Part shown: positions 15,538-23,724 of the stretch, one piece after another
Layout of the letters: each line of letters begins with the position of its first letter
Position numbering within the stretch: position 1 is the stretch's first letter
Assembly: GCA_004028795.1 (NCBI GenBank)
Contig: SAIW01000008.1
Location: 186,001 to 250,000 of the forward strand
From: Chitinophagaceae bacterium
Lineage (GTDB): Bacteria > Bacteroidota > Bacteroidia > Chitinophagales > Chitinophagaceae
Direction: 5' to 3'
DNA length: 64,000 nt
The notes under the pieces: model-generated
The model's input: only the letters and a program-made list of their open reading frames with translations
Told to the model about the DNA's origin: nothing
Database searches by the model: none
Position numbers and translations under genes: made by a program

Positions 15538-16314
15538 ATGTCATCAATTTTATTCGAGATAAAAAATGCAGTAGCTGTTATAACATTAAACAGGCCTGAT
15601 AAATTAAACTCATTTAACAGAGAAATGGCTTTGCTGTTACAGCAACAATTAGATGAAGCAGCTAATAACAAAGCAGTAAGATGTATTTATATAACCGGTG
15701 CTGGTAAAGGCTTTTGTGCCGGACAGGATTTAGCAGAAGTGGTTGACCCCAACGGCCCCGGCATGAATAAAATTTTGAGTGAACATTATAACCCGATTAT
15801 TAATAGAATAAGAAATATTGCTAAGCCGATTGTTTGTGCAGTTAATGGCGTTGCTGCGGGTGCCGGTGCTAATTTGGCTTTAGCCTGCGATATTGTAGTT
15901 GCACATGAAAATGCCTCTTTTATTCAGGCGTTTAGTAAAATTGGTTTAATACCTGATAGTGGCGGAACATTTATATTACCAAGATTAATAGGTTTTCAAA
16001 AAGCAAGTGCATTAATGGTGTTGGGCGATAAAATTACTGCAACAGAAGCTTTGCAATGGGGTATGTTGTATAAAGTTTTTAATGAAGAAAATTTTATAAC
16101 TGAAAGTTGGAAGATTGCTACAACATTGGCTGATATGCCAACCAAAGCATTGGCATATATAAAACATGCATTGAATTGTTCAGTGAAAAATAGTATGGAA
16201 GAGCAACTATTGTTGGAAGATGAATATCAACAAAAAGCTGCTGCTACCAAAGATTTTAAAGAAGGGGTTGCTGCTTTTTTAGAAAAGCGTTTGCCGAATT
16301 TTATTGGTGAATAG
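15538..16314 (+). CDS. paaG: 1,2-epoxyphenylacetyl-CoA isomerase PaaG (crotonase family)
   Basis: 258 residues from ATG 15538 (MSSILFEI); ATG 15526 would overlap paaD. Crotonase motifs: ITLNRPDKLNSFN, GAGKGFCAGQDLAEV, CAVNGVAAGAGANLALACDIVVAHENASFIQAFSKIGLIPDSGGTF. The Asp of LIPDSGG is the isomerase acid and distinguishes PaaG-like enzymes from plain hydratases (Glu). Converts the epoxide into the oxepin-CoA. Confidence 0.9.
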   Translation: MSSILFEIKNAVAVITLNRPDKLNSFNREMALLLQQQLDEAANNKAVRCIYITGAGKGFCAGQDLAEVVDPNGPGMNKILSEHYNPIINRIRNIAKPIVCAVNGVAAGAGANLALACDIVVAHENASFIQAFSKIGLIPDSGGTFILPRLIGFQKASALMVLGDKITATEALQWGMLYKVFNEENFITESWKIATTLADMPTKALAYIKHALNCSVKNSMEEQLLLEDEYQQKAAATKDFKEGVAAFLEKRLPNFIGE

Positions 16315-16328
16315 AATTGTTGCCGTAA

Positions 16329-16376
16329 AAGTGTGCGACGCAACAACAGCTTAATAGTATTACAAAAGCTAAGTAC
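16329..16376 (+). repeat. TGCGACGCAA-type dispersed repeat, copy 3
   Basis: 48 bases beginning AAGTGTGCGACGCAA and continuing GCTTAATAGTA, 41/48 identical to the reverse complement of 12453-12500. It fills the paaG-paaI gap. Confidence 0.8.
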
Positions 16377-16388
16377 AAAAAAATTATT

Positions 16389-16817
16389 ATGGATACAGCA
16401 AATGAGCTTGCCAAACAGGTTGTTGAGCAAATGATGAGGGATGATAAATTTTCTCAATGGCTGGGCATTACTGTTATTGAAATAAAAGAAGGGTACAGTA
16501 AAATTTCAATGATTGTAAGAGATGAAATGATGAATGGGCTTGGTATTGTTCATGGCGGTATTGCATTTAGTTTAGCAGACAGTGCTTTTGCTTTTGCATG
16601 TAATAACAGAAATGTGTTAAGTGTAGCATTAGATACAAGCATCAACTTTACAAAGCCTGTTAGCATTGGCGATACACTAATTGCAGAAGCCAAAGAAATG
16701 CATAATGGAAGAAGTACAGGTTTGTATCATATAACTGTAACCAATCAACATAATAATATAGTTGCGTTGTTTAAAGGAACATGTTTTCGTACAAATAAGA
16801 CGGTAATGAGTAAATAG
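16389..16817 (+). CDS. paaI: PaaI-type hotdog thioesterase
   Basis: 142 residues. Hotdog signature NGLGIVHGGIAFSLADSAFAFACNN, with the HGG and Asp positions of hydroxyphenylacetyl-CoA thioesterases, and SVALDTSINFTKPVSIGDTLIAEA. Frees CoA from dead-end intermediates of the pathway. It sits directly behind paaG and the dispersed repeat. Confidence 0.9.
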   Translation: MDTANELAKQVVEQMMRDDKFSQWLGITVIEIKEGYSKISMIVRDEMMNGLGIVHGGIAFSLADSAFAFACNNRNVLSVALDTSINFTKPVSIGDTLIAEAKEMHNGRSTGLYHITVTNQHNNIVALFKGTCFRTNKTVMSK

Positions 16818-16835
16818 AGTTTATAGGGTATCTAA

Positions 16836-16863
16836 AGTAAATAGTGAATTATGAATAGTAATT
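16836..16863 (+). repeat. Period-7 array over the start codon of S23 gene 2
   Basis: Four units AGTAAAT, AGTGAAT, TATGAAT, AGTAATT in phase. The ATG of the S23 gene (16851) is inside the third unit, so the array provides both the leader and the first codons. Confidence 0.6.
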
Positions 16864-17234
16864 TTGGTTTTGAGGAATTAGAGGTGTGGAAGAAATCAAG
16901 AATTTTTAAGAATGAAATTAGATTACTTACAAAATATTTTCCTCCTGAGGAGAAATTTAAACTTATAGACCAGATTATAAGAAGTTCTCGTTCAATAAAT
17001 TCACTGATAGCAGAAGGTCATGGCAGATTTTCGTATCCAGACCAAATTCATTTTTGTATTCAGGCAAGAGGGTCGTTAGCAGAAACTATTAATCATTTAA
17101 TTGATGCTTTTGATGAAGCATATATTACAAATGAGCAATTAGAAACTTTCAAAACTTCAGGAAAAGAAATAGAAAGGTTGCTTAATGGTTATTTAAGTTA
17201 TTTACGTAAAAAGAGAGATGAAGAAAAATCTTAA
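16851..17234 (+). CDS. Four-helix-bundle protein (S23/IVP family), second copy in the paa operon
   Basis: 127 residues. Same landmarks as 12928-13329: FEELEVWKKSRIFKNEIRLLTKYFPPEEKFKLIDQIIRSSRSINSLIAEGHGRFSYPDQIHFCIQARGSLAETINHL. The two are divergent paralogues (shared IRSSR, AEG-GR, RGS-ET-NHL positions), not a recent duplication. It lies between paaI and paaY. The right flank (17235-17276) is an AT-rich stretch with several TATACTT-like repeats. Confidence 0.85.
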   Translation: MNSNFGFEELEVWKKSRIFKNEIRLLTKYFPPEEKFKLIDQIIRSSRSINSLIAEGHGRFSYPDQIHFCIQARGSLAETINHLIDAFDEAYITNEQLETFKTSGKEIERLLNGYLSYLRKKRDEEKS

Positions 17235-17273
17235 CATACTTTATACTACTTAATATACTTTATATACTTCATA

Positions 17274-17864
17274 ATGATTTACTCCTTCAACAATTACACC
17301 CCAATTATACATGAGTCATCTTTTATTCATCCACAAGCAACTGTTACAGGCAATGTAATAATTGGTAAAGATGTGTATGTTGGTCCGGGTGCAGCCGTTA
17401 GAGGAGATTGGGGTAAAATAATTATTGGAGATGGCTGCAATGTGCAGGAGAACTGCACTATACATATGTTTCCGGGTGTTACGGTTATATTGAAAGAAGG
17501 TGCACATATCGGTCATGGTGCTGTTATTCATGGAGCAACAATTGGTAGGAATTGTTTGGTGGGCATGAATGCAGTAATAATGGATAATGTTGTGTTGGAA
17601 GAAGAATGTATTGTTGGTGCCTTGAGTTTTATTAAAGCAGATGAACGCTTTGAAAAGCGAAGTTTAATTGTTGGTAATCCCGCAAAACGGATTAAAGAAG
17701 TAAGCGATGAAATGATAGCATGGAAAACAGAGGGAACCAAATTATATCAGCAATTGCCAAGGCATTTATTTGATACATTAAAAGTAGTTGAACCGTTAAG
17801 AAATGTTCCGGAAAATTATGAAGAGCAGGTTAGTAATTATAGAACATGGAATGAAAGTAAATAG
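17274..17864 (+). CDS. paaY: PaaY-type hexapeptide-repeat protein (gamma carbonic anhydrase family)
   Basis: 196 residues. Left-handed beta-helix from hexapeptide repeats (SSFIHPQATVTGNVIIGKDVYVGPGAAVRGDWG) with histidine zinc ligands in CTIHMFPG and GHGAVIHG, then a C-terminal helix. PaaY is a thioesterase for ring-cleaved CoA adducts that protects the pathway. Last recognisable paa gene; paaF, paaH, paaJ, paaZ and paaK are not in the window. Confidence 0.87.
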   Translation: MIYSFNNYTPIIHESSFIHPQATVTGNVIIGKDVYVGPGAAVRGDWGKIIIGDGCNVQENCTIHMFPGVTVILKEGAHIGHGAVIHGATIGRNCLVGMNAVIMDNVVLEEECIVGALSFIKADERFEKRSLIVGNPAKRIKEVSDEMIAWKTEGTKLYQQLPRHLFDTLKVVEPLRNVPENYEEQVSNYRTWNESK

Positions 17865-17882
17865 TTGAGAAAATTGTTGCAG

Positions 17883-17927
17883 TATCCCGAAACTTCGGGA
17901 TGCGACGCAAATGAAGCTTAATGTTTA
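17883..17927 (+). repeat. TGCGACGCAA-type dispersed hairpin repeat, copy 4
   Basis: ATCCCGAA (17884-17891) pairs with TTCGGGAT (17894-17901), followed by GCGACGCAA and GAAGCTTAATG, which resembles GCTTAATAG of copies 2 and 3. It follows paaY and may also act as its terminator hairpin. Confidence 0.7.
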
Positions 17928-17948
17928 TTCAATTGCTCAGTTTGAAAT

Positions 17949-18773
17949 TCAACTCATCTTTTTAAAAGGCTTTGTCATCAGCATTCCGAAATTTTCATCT
18001 TGTTCATTGGGATAATATCGGTCTAAACCATACTTTATTTTGTCTGCATCCAATTGCATAAAAGTACCAAATAATCTATCCCAAACAGCCAATACTGCAC
18101 CGTAGTTACTATCGGTATAAGGTTGCTGCCAATGATGATGTACTTTATGCATATTGGGCGAAACGAAAATGTAGCTTAATATATTGTCAATTGATTTTGA
18201 TAAGCTGATGTTGGCATGTTCAAATGCAGTAAATAAAACCAATATGGTTTGAAAAATCATTACGGCATACATGGGTGAACCGGAAATAAAAATGCCTGCA
18301 AAAAAGAATACACCACGTAATACACTTTCTACAGGGTGATGCCTTAAGCCTGTTGTAACATCAACATTATTATCTGCATGATGTACTACATGAAACCGCC
18401 ACAAAAATTTTATTTTATGTTCTGTTATATGTACCAACCATCCGCCAAAAAAATCTAATACTAAAAATGAAATAATGATGGTTGCAATAACATTTGCATT
18501 TAACCAATACACTAAACCGAATTGCAATGCTTTACACCAATCGCTTATTTTAATAATGATAATTGCTAAGAAGGTATGGATGATTAAATGAATAACTGTA
18601 AAGCCAAAATTTACCGTTGCATGTTTTAGTTTATTCTTTTTATAATTAGGTTGAATTAAAGGAATAGAACCCTCCAGAATCCAGAAAAATAAAAGACCGC
18701 CAACTAAAAATGTCAAACGTTGAGCAGGATGATGATCGAGTGTTTGAAAGTATTGAATGATATTTTGAAACAT
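17949..18773 (-). CDS. Sterol desaturase/fatty acid hydroxylase family membrane protein
   Basis: 274 residues with four to five membrane segments. The eight-histidine di-iron pattern is visible: HITEH, HVVHH, HH in TGLRHHPVES, and HKVHHH near NMHKVHHHWQQP. Such enzymes hydroxylate or desaturate lipids at the membrane. Substrate unknown. Monocistronic, 21 bases downstream of the DUF2007 gene on the same strand. Confidence 0.88.
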   Translation of the reverse strand: MFQNIIQYFQTLDHHPAQRLTFLVGGLLFFWILEGSIPLIQPNYKKNKLKHATVNFGFTVIHLIIHTFLAIIIIKISDWCKALQFGLVYWLNANVIATIIISFLVLDFFGGWLVHITEHKIKFLWRFHVVHHADNNVDVTTGLRHHPVESVLRGVFFFAGIFISGSPMYAVMIFQTILVLFTAFEHANISLSKSIDNILSYIFVSPNMHKVHHHWQQPYTDSNYGAVLAVWDRLFGTFMQLDADKIKYGLDRYYPNEQDENFGMLMTKPFKKMS

Positions 18774-18794
18774 GGCAAGGGATTATTGTAAAGG

Positions 18795-19211
18795 TTAGTT
18801 TATATCAACAGGAATATCTTCTATTTCTTTAAACTCATAACCGCAATTGAAACAATGATAAGCCTGATCTACACTTAAAGTATAATTTGCAAATGAAAAT
18901 GATAATATAGCAGCCAGCCAATTTTTAGGTTTACTAACAGTTATATATTCAACATTATTCGATTGGCACTTAGGGCACTTCGCATTTTTTCTTCTTTCAT
19001 CTTCAAATTGAATGACAAGTTTTTGAGCAATTTCGAGCTTTTCACTATTAACACATAATTTAATTCCACCAATTGCATTTGATAATAACGGGTCAATAGT
19101 TACGGTGTATTCATCTTTCAAATAACATTCAATATCATAATCTTCTAATTTACCCATCCAGATGTGGGCGATTATGTAAGAGTCGAAAGATTTTACAGGT
19201 AGAAATTCCAT
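18795..19211 (-). CDS. DUF2007-type protein with C-terminal zinc ribbon
   Basis: 138 residues. N-terminal segment SYIIAHIWMGKLEDYDIECYLKDEYTVTIDPLLSNAIGGIKLCVNSEKLEIAQKLV fits the DUF2007 signal-transducer-like domain; the C-terminal part has CPKC and CFNCG, a probable zinc ribbon with a short hydrophobic segment between (NWLAAILSFSFANY). Function unknown. No signal peptide. Confidence 0.7.
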   Translation of the reverse strand: MEFLPVKSFDSYIIAHIWMGKLEDYDIECYLKDEYTVTIDPLLSNAIGGIKLCVNSEKLEIAQKLVIQFEDERRKNAKCPKCQSNNVEYITVSKPKNWLAAILSFSFANYTLSVDQAYHCFNCGYEFKEIEDIPVDIN

Positions 19212-19219
19212 TTTCTAAA

Positions 19220-19254
19220 AATAAAAAATCCTTTCACAAAAAGCAAAAGGATTT
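19220..19254 (-). terminator. Terminator of dnaN
   Basis: A perfect 9-bp stem (19226-19234 with 19246-19254, AAATCCTTT/AAAGGATTT) followed on the minus strand by TTTTTTATT. It lies 26 bases past the dnaN stop. Confidence 0.75.
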
Positions 19255-19279
19255 CTTTTATAGGAAACGGTTAATAAGC

Positions 19280-20395
19280 TTAGTTATTCAGCATTAAAGG
19301 CATTACCAACATTAACAGTTCTTCATTTTCTGCCTGCTCAGTCGGTTTAATAATACCTGCTTTTGTTGGTGTAGATAATTCAACTTTAATTTCAGTTGTA
19401 TCAGCAGCATTCAACATTTCAATTAAAAACTTAGCATTAAATGCAATCTGCATATCGCTGCCATCATATTGGCAACTCATGCGTTCATTTCCTTCAAAAC
19501 TAAAATCAACATCCTGTGCAGCCATTTGTAATTCGCTACCTGTAATGCTTAAAGCTACCTGGTTGGTACTTTTATTACTGAACACGCTTACACGGCGTAA
19601 AGCATTTTGAAAATCATTTTTATTTACAACTAATTTGTATGGATTATCGGAAGGAATAACCACTTTATAATCAGGGAAACGTGCATCAATCAATCTGCAA
19701 ATCATTTGCACATCTCCATGACTAACAAATAAATGATTACTGTTATAACTGATGCTTAATTCATCATCATTATCAGGCAATGCATTCTTTAATAAATTCA
19801 AAGGTTTTTTAGGAACAATGAACGAATCTGCTTTGGCAGCTTTGGCATCTGTTCTTTTATAACGCACCAAACGGTGTGCATCTGTTGCTACAAACTGAAC
19901 GCCATCTTTACTTAATTCAAAAAATACACCTGTCATTGCCGGGCGAAGGTCATCGTTACTTACGGCAAATAATGCTTTGTTAATGGCTGTAACCAATGCA
20001 CTGCTTGTCATGGTAAAAGAAGTAGCATCATCGCTTGCAGGCTCTTTCGGAAAATTATCAGGGTTTTCGCCCATTACTTTGTACTTACCGTTATCGCTGG
20101 TAATTTCAACAGCAAAACTTTTATCAATATTAAAAGTCAAAGGTTGGTCTGCAATGTTTTTCAAAGAGTCTAATAAAATTTTTGCAGGAATACAAACCTT
20201 ACCGCTTGCTTTACTTTCGATATCCATTTGTACACGCATTACAGTTTCTAAATCCGTAGCGGTAACACTTAATTTTTTATCACTTATTTCAAACAAAAAA
20301 TCTTCTAAAATAGGCAGTACAGTGTTGGCATTAATAACACCGCTTATTTGTTGCAGGTGTTTTAATAAAGAAGAAGACGATACTATAAACTTCAT
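19280..20395 (-). CDS. dnaN: DNA polymerase III beta sliding clamp
   Basis: 371 residues from ATG 20395 (MKFIVSSSSLLKHLQQISGVINANTVLPILEDFLFEI). Three topologically similar clamp domains, with RPAMTGVFFE and ATDAHRLVRY in the second and LIDARFPDYKVVIP at the domain boundary. TTG 20401 is less likely as start. Forms the ring that holds replicative polymerase on DNA. No dnaA or origin features nearby, as expected for this phylum. Confidence 0.96.
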   Translation of the reverse strand: MKFIVSSSSLLKHLQQISGVINANTVLPILEDFLFEISDKKLSVTATDLETVMRVQMDIESKASGKVCIPAKILLDSLKNIADQPLTFNIDKSFAVEITSDNGKYKVMGENPDNFPKEPASDDATSFTMTSSALVTAINKALFAVSNDDLRPAMTGVFFELSKDGVQFVATDAHRLVRYKRTDAKAAKADSFIVPKKPLNLLKNALPDNDDELSISYNSNHLFVSHGDVQMICRLIDARFPDYKVVIPSDNPYKLVVNKNDFQNALRRVSVFSNKSTNQVALSITGSELQMAAQDVDFSFEGNERMSCQYDGSDMQIAFNAKFLIEMLNAADTTEIKVELSTPTKAGIIKPTEQAENEELLMLVMPLMLNN

Positions 20396-20529
20396 AACCA
20401 ATTATGTTTTTTAATGGCTTTTACCGCAATAAACGGTACGGGCAAACCTAATCTAAAATTTGAATATTCCACACATAATTTACCAATGTTTATAACAGGT
20501 GTGCAACGTAAAAGGCATATTACCAGCCA

Positions 20530-20557
20530 TTCAGTTTTCGCCGTTCACCTTTCACGT
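20530..20557 (+). repeat. Period-7 array upstream of recX
   Basis: Four units each beginning TTC (TTCAGTT, TTCGCCG, TTCACCT, TTCACGT) in phase, ending 12 bases before the recX ATG. Confidence 0.5.
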
Positions 20558-20569
20558 ACTTTTATACTC

Positions 20570-21043
20570 ATGTTCAAGCAGAAATTAACGCCCGAACAGG
20601 CATTGCAAAAAGCCAGGCATTACTGTGCCTATCAGGAAAGAAGCCATTTTGAGGTGAAGGAAAAATTATATGGCTTTGGTTTATATAAAACTGAGGTAGA
20701 ACAGTTATTGAGCAATTTAATTGAAGAAGATTATTTGAATGAGGAACGATTTGCCAAACAATTTGCCGGTGGCAGATTCCGATTAAAACATTGGGGAAGA
20801 GTTAAAATTGAATATGAACTGAAACAAAAAAAAGTAAGTGTCTATAATATTAAAAAAGCAATAAAGGAAATTGAAGAAGATGAATACCTTGCTGTGCTGA
20901 AAAGCCTTGCAGAAAAAAAATGGAACAGTTTAAAAGCAGAGCAATATTTAAACAGAATAGCTAAAACAACCCATTATTTATTGCAAAAAGGTTTTGAACA
21001 AGGATTAATAAGTAATGCTATAAAAGAACTGCGAAATAAATAA
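20570..21043 (+). CDS. recX: RecX-family RecA modulator
   Basis: 157 residues from ATG 20570 (MFKQKLTPEQALQKARHYCAYQERSHFEV). RecX three-helix repeats: the C-x2-QERS-x-EV motif, YLNEERFAKQFAGGRFRLKHWGRVKIEYELKQKKV, and a third repeat ending the protein. RecX binds RecA filaments and restrains them. The longer upstream frame from 20414 lacks similarity and crosses a period-7 array, so it is excluded. Confidence 0.88.
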   Translation: MFKQKLTPEQALQKARHYCAYQERSHFEVKEKLYGFGLYKTEVEQLLSNLIEEDYLNEERFAKQFAGGRFRLKHWGRVKIEYELKQKKVSVYNIKKAIKEIEEDEYLAVLKSLAEKKWNSLKAEQYLNRIAKTTHYLLQKGFEQGLISNAIKELRNK

Positions 21044-21045
21044 CT

Positions 21046-21072
21046 CCGTAAATAGTTATAATAGATTTACGG
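21046..21072. repeat. Inverted repeat between recX and the LpxR-like gene
   Basis: CCGTAAAT (21046-21053) and ATTTACGG (21065-21072) are perfect complements with an 11-base loop. No T run follows, so it is either a weak terminator or a protein site. Confidence 0.4.
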
Positions 21073-21103
21073 TGGTTATGTGTAAAGAATAATAATATGC
21101 TGA

Positions 21104-22009
21104 ATGAAATTTCTTGTTGCCATATCATTTTGTTTTTTATCTATCTGTTCTTTTTCACAAAACAATGCTGCTGTTACAATTCAGTCAGATAACGATGCTT
21201 ATTTATTAAACGGTCAAGACAGATACTATACCAACGGGCTTTTCTTTACTTACAGCAATACAATAAATCATAACAATAAAACTTATGAGCAGTACTTTAC
21301 ATTGGCTCAGAAAATTTATACTCCTTTATTTTTAGACCTAACTACTACGCAACTAATGGACAGGCCTTTTTGCGGATATTTATTTGCAGAATACGGCCAA
21401 AATTTTTTCATAAAGAACAATAGTATTAAATGGAATATTTCTTTAGGTACTATCGGTAATGCATCTTTCGGAAAAGATTTCCAGGAATCATTACATAAAG
21501 CTGTTGGCTTATATGAAGTAAGTGGTTGGGAATATCAGCTGAAACAAAATATTTGTATAAATGCCGGTATAACTTATATGCCGGTATTGTTTAACACAAA
21601 AGATAATTTTTCAATTAAAGCATTACCATTACTCACGGTTAATGTTGGCAATGTTTATACCAATGCTCAGGCAGGTATTTTATTGGCAACAGGTTTTATG
21701 AACACTATTGATAAAAGCTCTTTAATAAGTAATACAGCAACAGATAAAACCGAATGCTATTTGTACTTTCAGCCACAAATTACAGCACAGGCTTATAATG
21801 CAACCGTACAAGGCAGTTTATCTGCCAATAACAAAAACGGTTTTACTACGCAAGCTTCAACTTTTATGTGGGAGGGAATATTTGGCTTTGCAATAGCTGC
21901 AAAACGAGTTCTTTTAAAACTTGAACTACATAATGTTTCAAGAGAATGTACCACACAGTTTCTTACTGATCAATATGTAAGTATTCAATTTACTTACCGA
22001 TTGAAATAA
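21104..22009 (+). CDS. LpxR-like lipid A deacylase family outer membrane protein (DUF2219)
   Basis: 301 residues, signal peptide ending SICSFSQ. The LpxR pattern is present: QSDNDAYLLNGQDRYYTNGLFFTYSN near the N-terminus (catalytic Asn-Asp and calcium-site region) and KDFQESLHKAVG with a histidine. Alternating beta strands to a C-terminal aromatic-ending strand (QFTYRLK) fit a 12-stranded outer membrane barrel. Would remove a 3'-acyloxyacyl chain from lipid A. Specificity here is inferred. Confidence 0.82.
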   Translation: MKFLVAISFCFLSICSFSQNNAAVTIQSDNDAYLLNGQDRYYTNGLFFTYSNTINHNNKTYEQYFTLAQKIYTPLFLDLTTTQLMDRPFCGYLFAEYGQNFFIKNNSIKWNISLGTIGNASFGKDFQESLHKAVGLYEVSGWEYQLKQNICINAGITYMPVLFNTKDNFSIKALPLLTVNVGNVYTNAQAGILLATGFMNTIDKSSLISNTATDKTECYLYFQPQITAQAYNATVQGSLSANNKNGFTTQASTFMWEGIFGFAIAAKRVLLKLELHNVSRECTTQFLTDQYVSIQFTYRLK

Positions 22010-22042
22010 TGATTGATTATTTTTATTGCATAATCAATTTTA

Positions 22043-22837
22043 ATGTCAACACTTACTTTTTCATTAATACAAACCAATCTTTTTTGGGAAAACAAGCAAG
22101 CCAATCTGCAAATGCTGGAAGAAAAAATTAATGCTATAAAAGAAAAAACAGAAGTAGTTGTATTGCCTGAAATGTTCAGTACCGGCTTTAGTATGCAGCC
22201 TGAAAAGTTTGCAGAAACAATGGACGGAGATACTATTAACTGGATGAAGAAAGTTGCTGCCAATAAAAAAGTTATTGTTACAGGAAGTTTAATAATAAAA
22301 GAAAACGATGCTTTTTATAATCGTTTAATCTGGATGTTACCAAATGGGCAATACGGTTATTACAACAAACGGCATTGCTTTGCTTATGCAGAAGAAGACA
22401 AACACTATACGCCGGGTAATAAAAGATTAATTGCTCAGGTTAAAGGCTGGAAAATAAACCTGCAGATTTGTTATGATTTACGCTTTCCTGTTTGGGCAAG
22501 GCAACAAAAAGCCGATGCTGATAATGAGGCCGAGTATGATGTTTTACTATATGTTGCCAACTGGCCCGAAAGAAGAAACACTGCATGGAAAACATTGCTT
22601 ACTGCAAGGGCTATAGAAAACCAATGTTATGTTATCGGGGTAAACAGGGTAGGTAATGATGGTAATAATATTTACCACAGCGGAGATAGTATGGTAATAA
22701 ATCCTTTAGGTGAAGTGATGTACAGTAAAGCACATGAAGAAGATATTTTTACCATAATATTAAACAGAGAGGATTTACTAAATATCAGAAGTAAATTTCC
22801 TTTTTTGAATGATGCAGATAATTTTAAAATTGTATAA
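22043..22837 (+). CDS. Nitrilase-superfamily omega-amidase (YafV/Nit2-like)
   Basis: 264 residues. Catalytic triad residues visible: Glu in VVLPEMFSTGF, Lys in YYNKRHCF, Cys in LQICYDLRFPVWAR. The YDLRFP and ANWPERR segments match omega-amidases that hydrolyse alpha-ketoglutaramate and ketosuccinamate. Cytoplasmic. Followed by the membrane protein gene after five bases. Confidence 0.88.
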   Translation: MSTLTFSLIQTNLFWENKQANLQMLEEKINAIKEKTEVVVLPEMFSTGFSMQPEKFAETMDGDTINWMKKVAANKKVIVTGSLIIKENDAFYNRLIWMLPNGQYGYYNKRHCFAYAEEDKHYTPGNKRLIAQVKGWKINLQICYDLRFPVWARQQKADADNEAEYDVLLYVANWPERRNTAWKTLLTARAIENQCYVIGVNRVGNDGNNIYHSGDSMVINPLGEVMYSKAHEEDIFTIILNREDLLNIRSKFPFLNDADNFKIV

Positions 22838-22842
22838 ATAGC

Positions 22843-23724
22843 ATGAATGAAGAACAAAACATAGATGATAGTTCACAGATGGCAGATGACAGTGGAGAAC
22901 AGCCCACAGTCAATAGTCCGCTGCCCATAGAACAACAACCTGAAACCTTAAACTTGAAACCAGCAACTTCAATTATGGAAGTACATCATCACCCACACGT
23001 AGAAAAAAAATCTTTCAAAGAATATTTATTAGAAGGTCTCATGATTTTTATAGCTGTAACTATGGGTTTTATTGCAGAAAATATTCGTGAACACATCACC
23101 GATAATACAAAAGAAAAAGAATACATCGTTTCAATGTTAAAAGAATTAAAATCTGATTCTATTCAGTTAGCTGAAGTTTTTAAGGATACAATAAGAATAG
23201 AAAAATTAGATTCGCTTTCAACATTTCTGCTTAGTAAAGATGAATCGCAACAAACTATTAAAAATGTGTATCGTTTAAGTTCATTTGCTGTTTCTTTCAA
23301 TGCTATTACGTTTAACCGAAATACGTTAACACAACTGAAAAGTGCCGGTAATATGCGATTGATAAGAAAACAAAATGTGGTAGATAGTTTAAATAAATTA
23401 GATAATCTAATTACAGAATTGAATACACAATTAGCGGATTATTTAAAATATCTATCTGAAAATGTACGAGAAAGGTATTCAGTTTTAGATTTTTCTCTCT
23501 TTGTAAAAGATGGCAGACGATTTAAGAGTGATGAAGTTTTAAATAGTGCTACAGTATTCACTTATTTAACCAATGATAAAAAGAAAGTAATTGAGTTTGG
23601 TGGCCATATTCTTAGTCAACGAGGTGCATTAGCAGTTTATTTCAGAATGCTTAAACAATATTCAACATACTCAAACGCTTTAATTATTTTTTTACAAAAA
23701 GAATATCATTTACAACATGAATAA
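22843..23724 (+). CDS. Membrane protein of unknown function, HHHPHVEKK type (paralogue 1)
   Basis: 293 residues. The conserved core starts EVHHHPHVEKKSFKEYLLEG and continues into one membrane segment (LMIFIAVTMGFIAENI, about 62-82), then a long helical, probably periplasmic domain (KEKEYIVSMLKELKSDS; FNRNTLTQLKSAGNMRLI). The first 44 residues are encoded by a continuous period-7 array, so the true start may be ATG 22975 (MEVHHH). A paralogue at 49680-50603 shares both the core and the array. I recognise the family from Chitinophagaceae genomes but no function is known. Confidence 0.65.
   Translation: MNEEQNIDDSSQMADDSGEQPTVNSPLPIEQQPETLNLKPATSIMEVHHHPHVEKKSFKEYLLEGLMIFIAVTMGFIAENIREHITDNTKEKEYIVSMLKELKSDSIQLAEVFKDTIRIEKLDSLSTFLLSKDESQQTIKNVYRLSSFAVSFNAITFNRNTLTQLKSAGNMRLIRKQNVVDSLNKLDNLITELNTQLADYLKYLSENVRERYSVLDFSLFVKDGRRFKSDEVLNSATVFTYLTNDKKKVIEFGGHILSQRGALAVYFRMLKQYSTYSNALIIFLQKEYHLQHE
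22861..22972 (+). repeat. Period-7 array over the N-terminus of paralogue 1
   Basis: Sixteen 7-base units keep one phase from 22861 to 22972. Early units resemble ACAGATG, late units ACCTGAA. The start of the same array, with different unit number, is found in paralogue 2 (50432-50585). Confidence 0.7.

Noticed and set aside
20414-20569. Upstream extension of recX from 20414
   Set aside because: No RecX similarity before MFKQKLTPEQAL, and it translates a period-7 array.
22861-22972. Heptamer arrays considered as CRISPR arrays
   Set aside because: There are no repeats of 20 to 40 bases with unique spacers; the unit is 7 bases and degenerate, and no cas gene is near.
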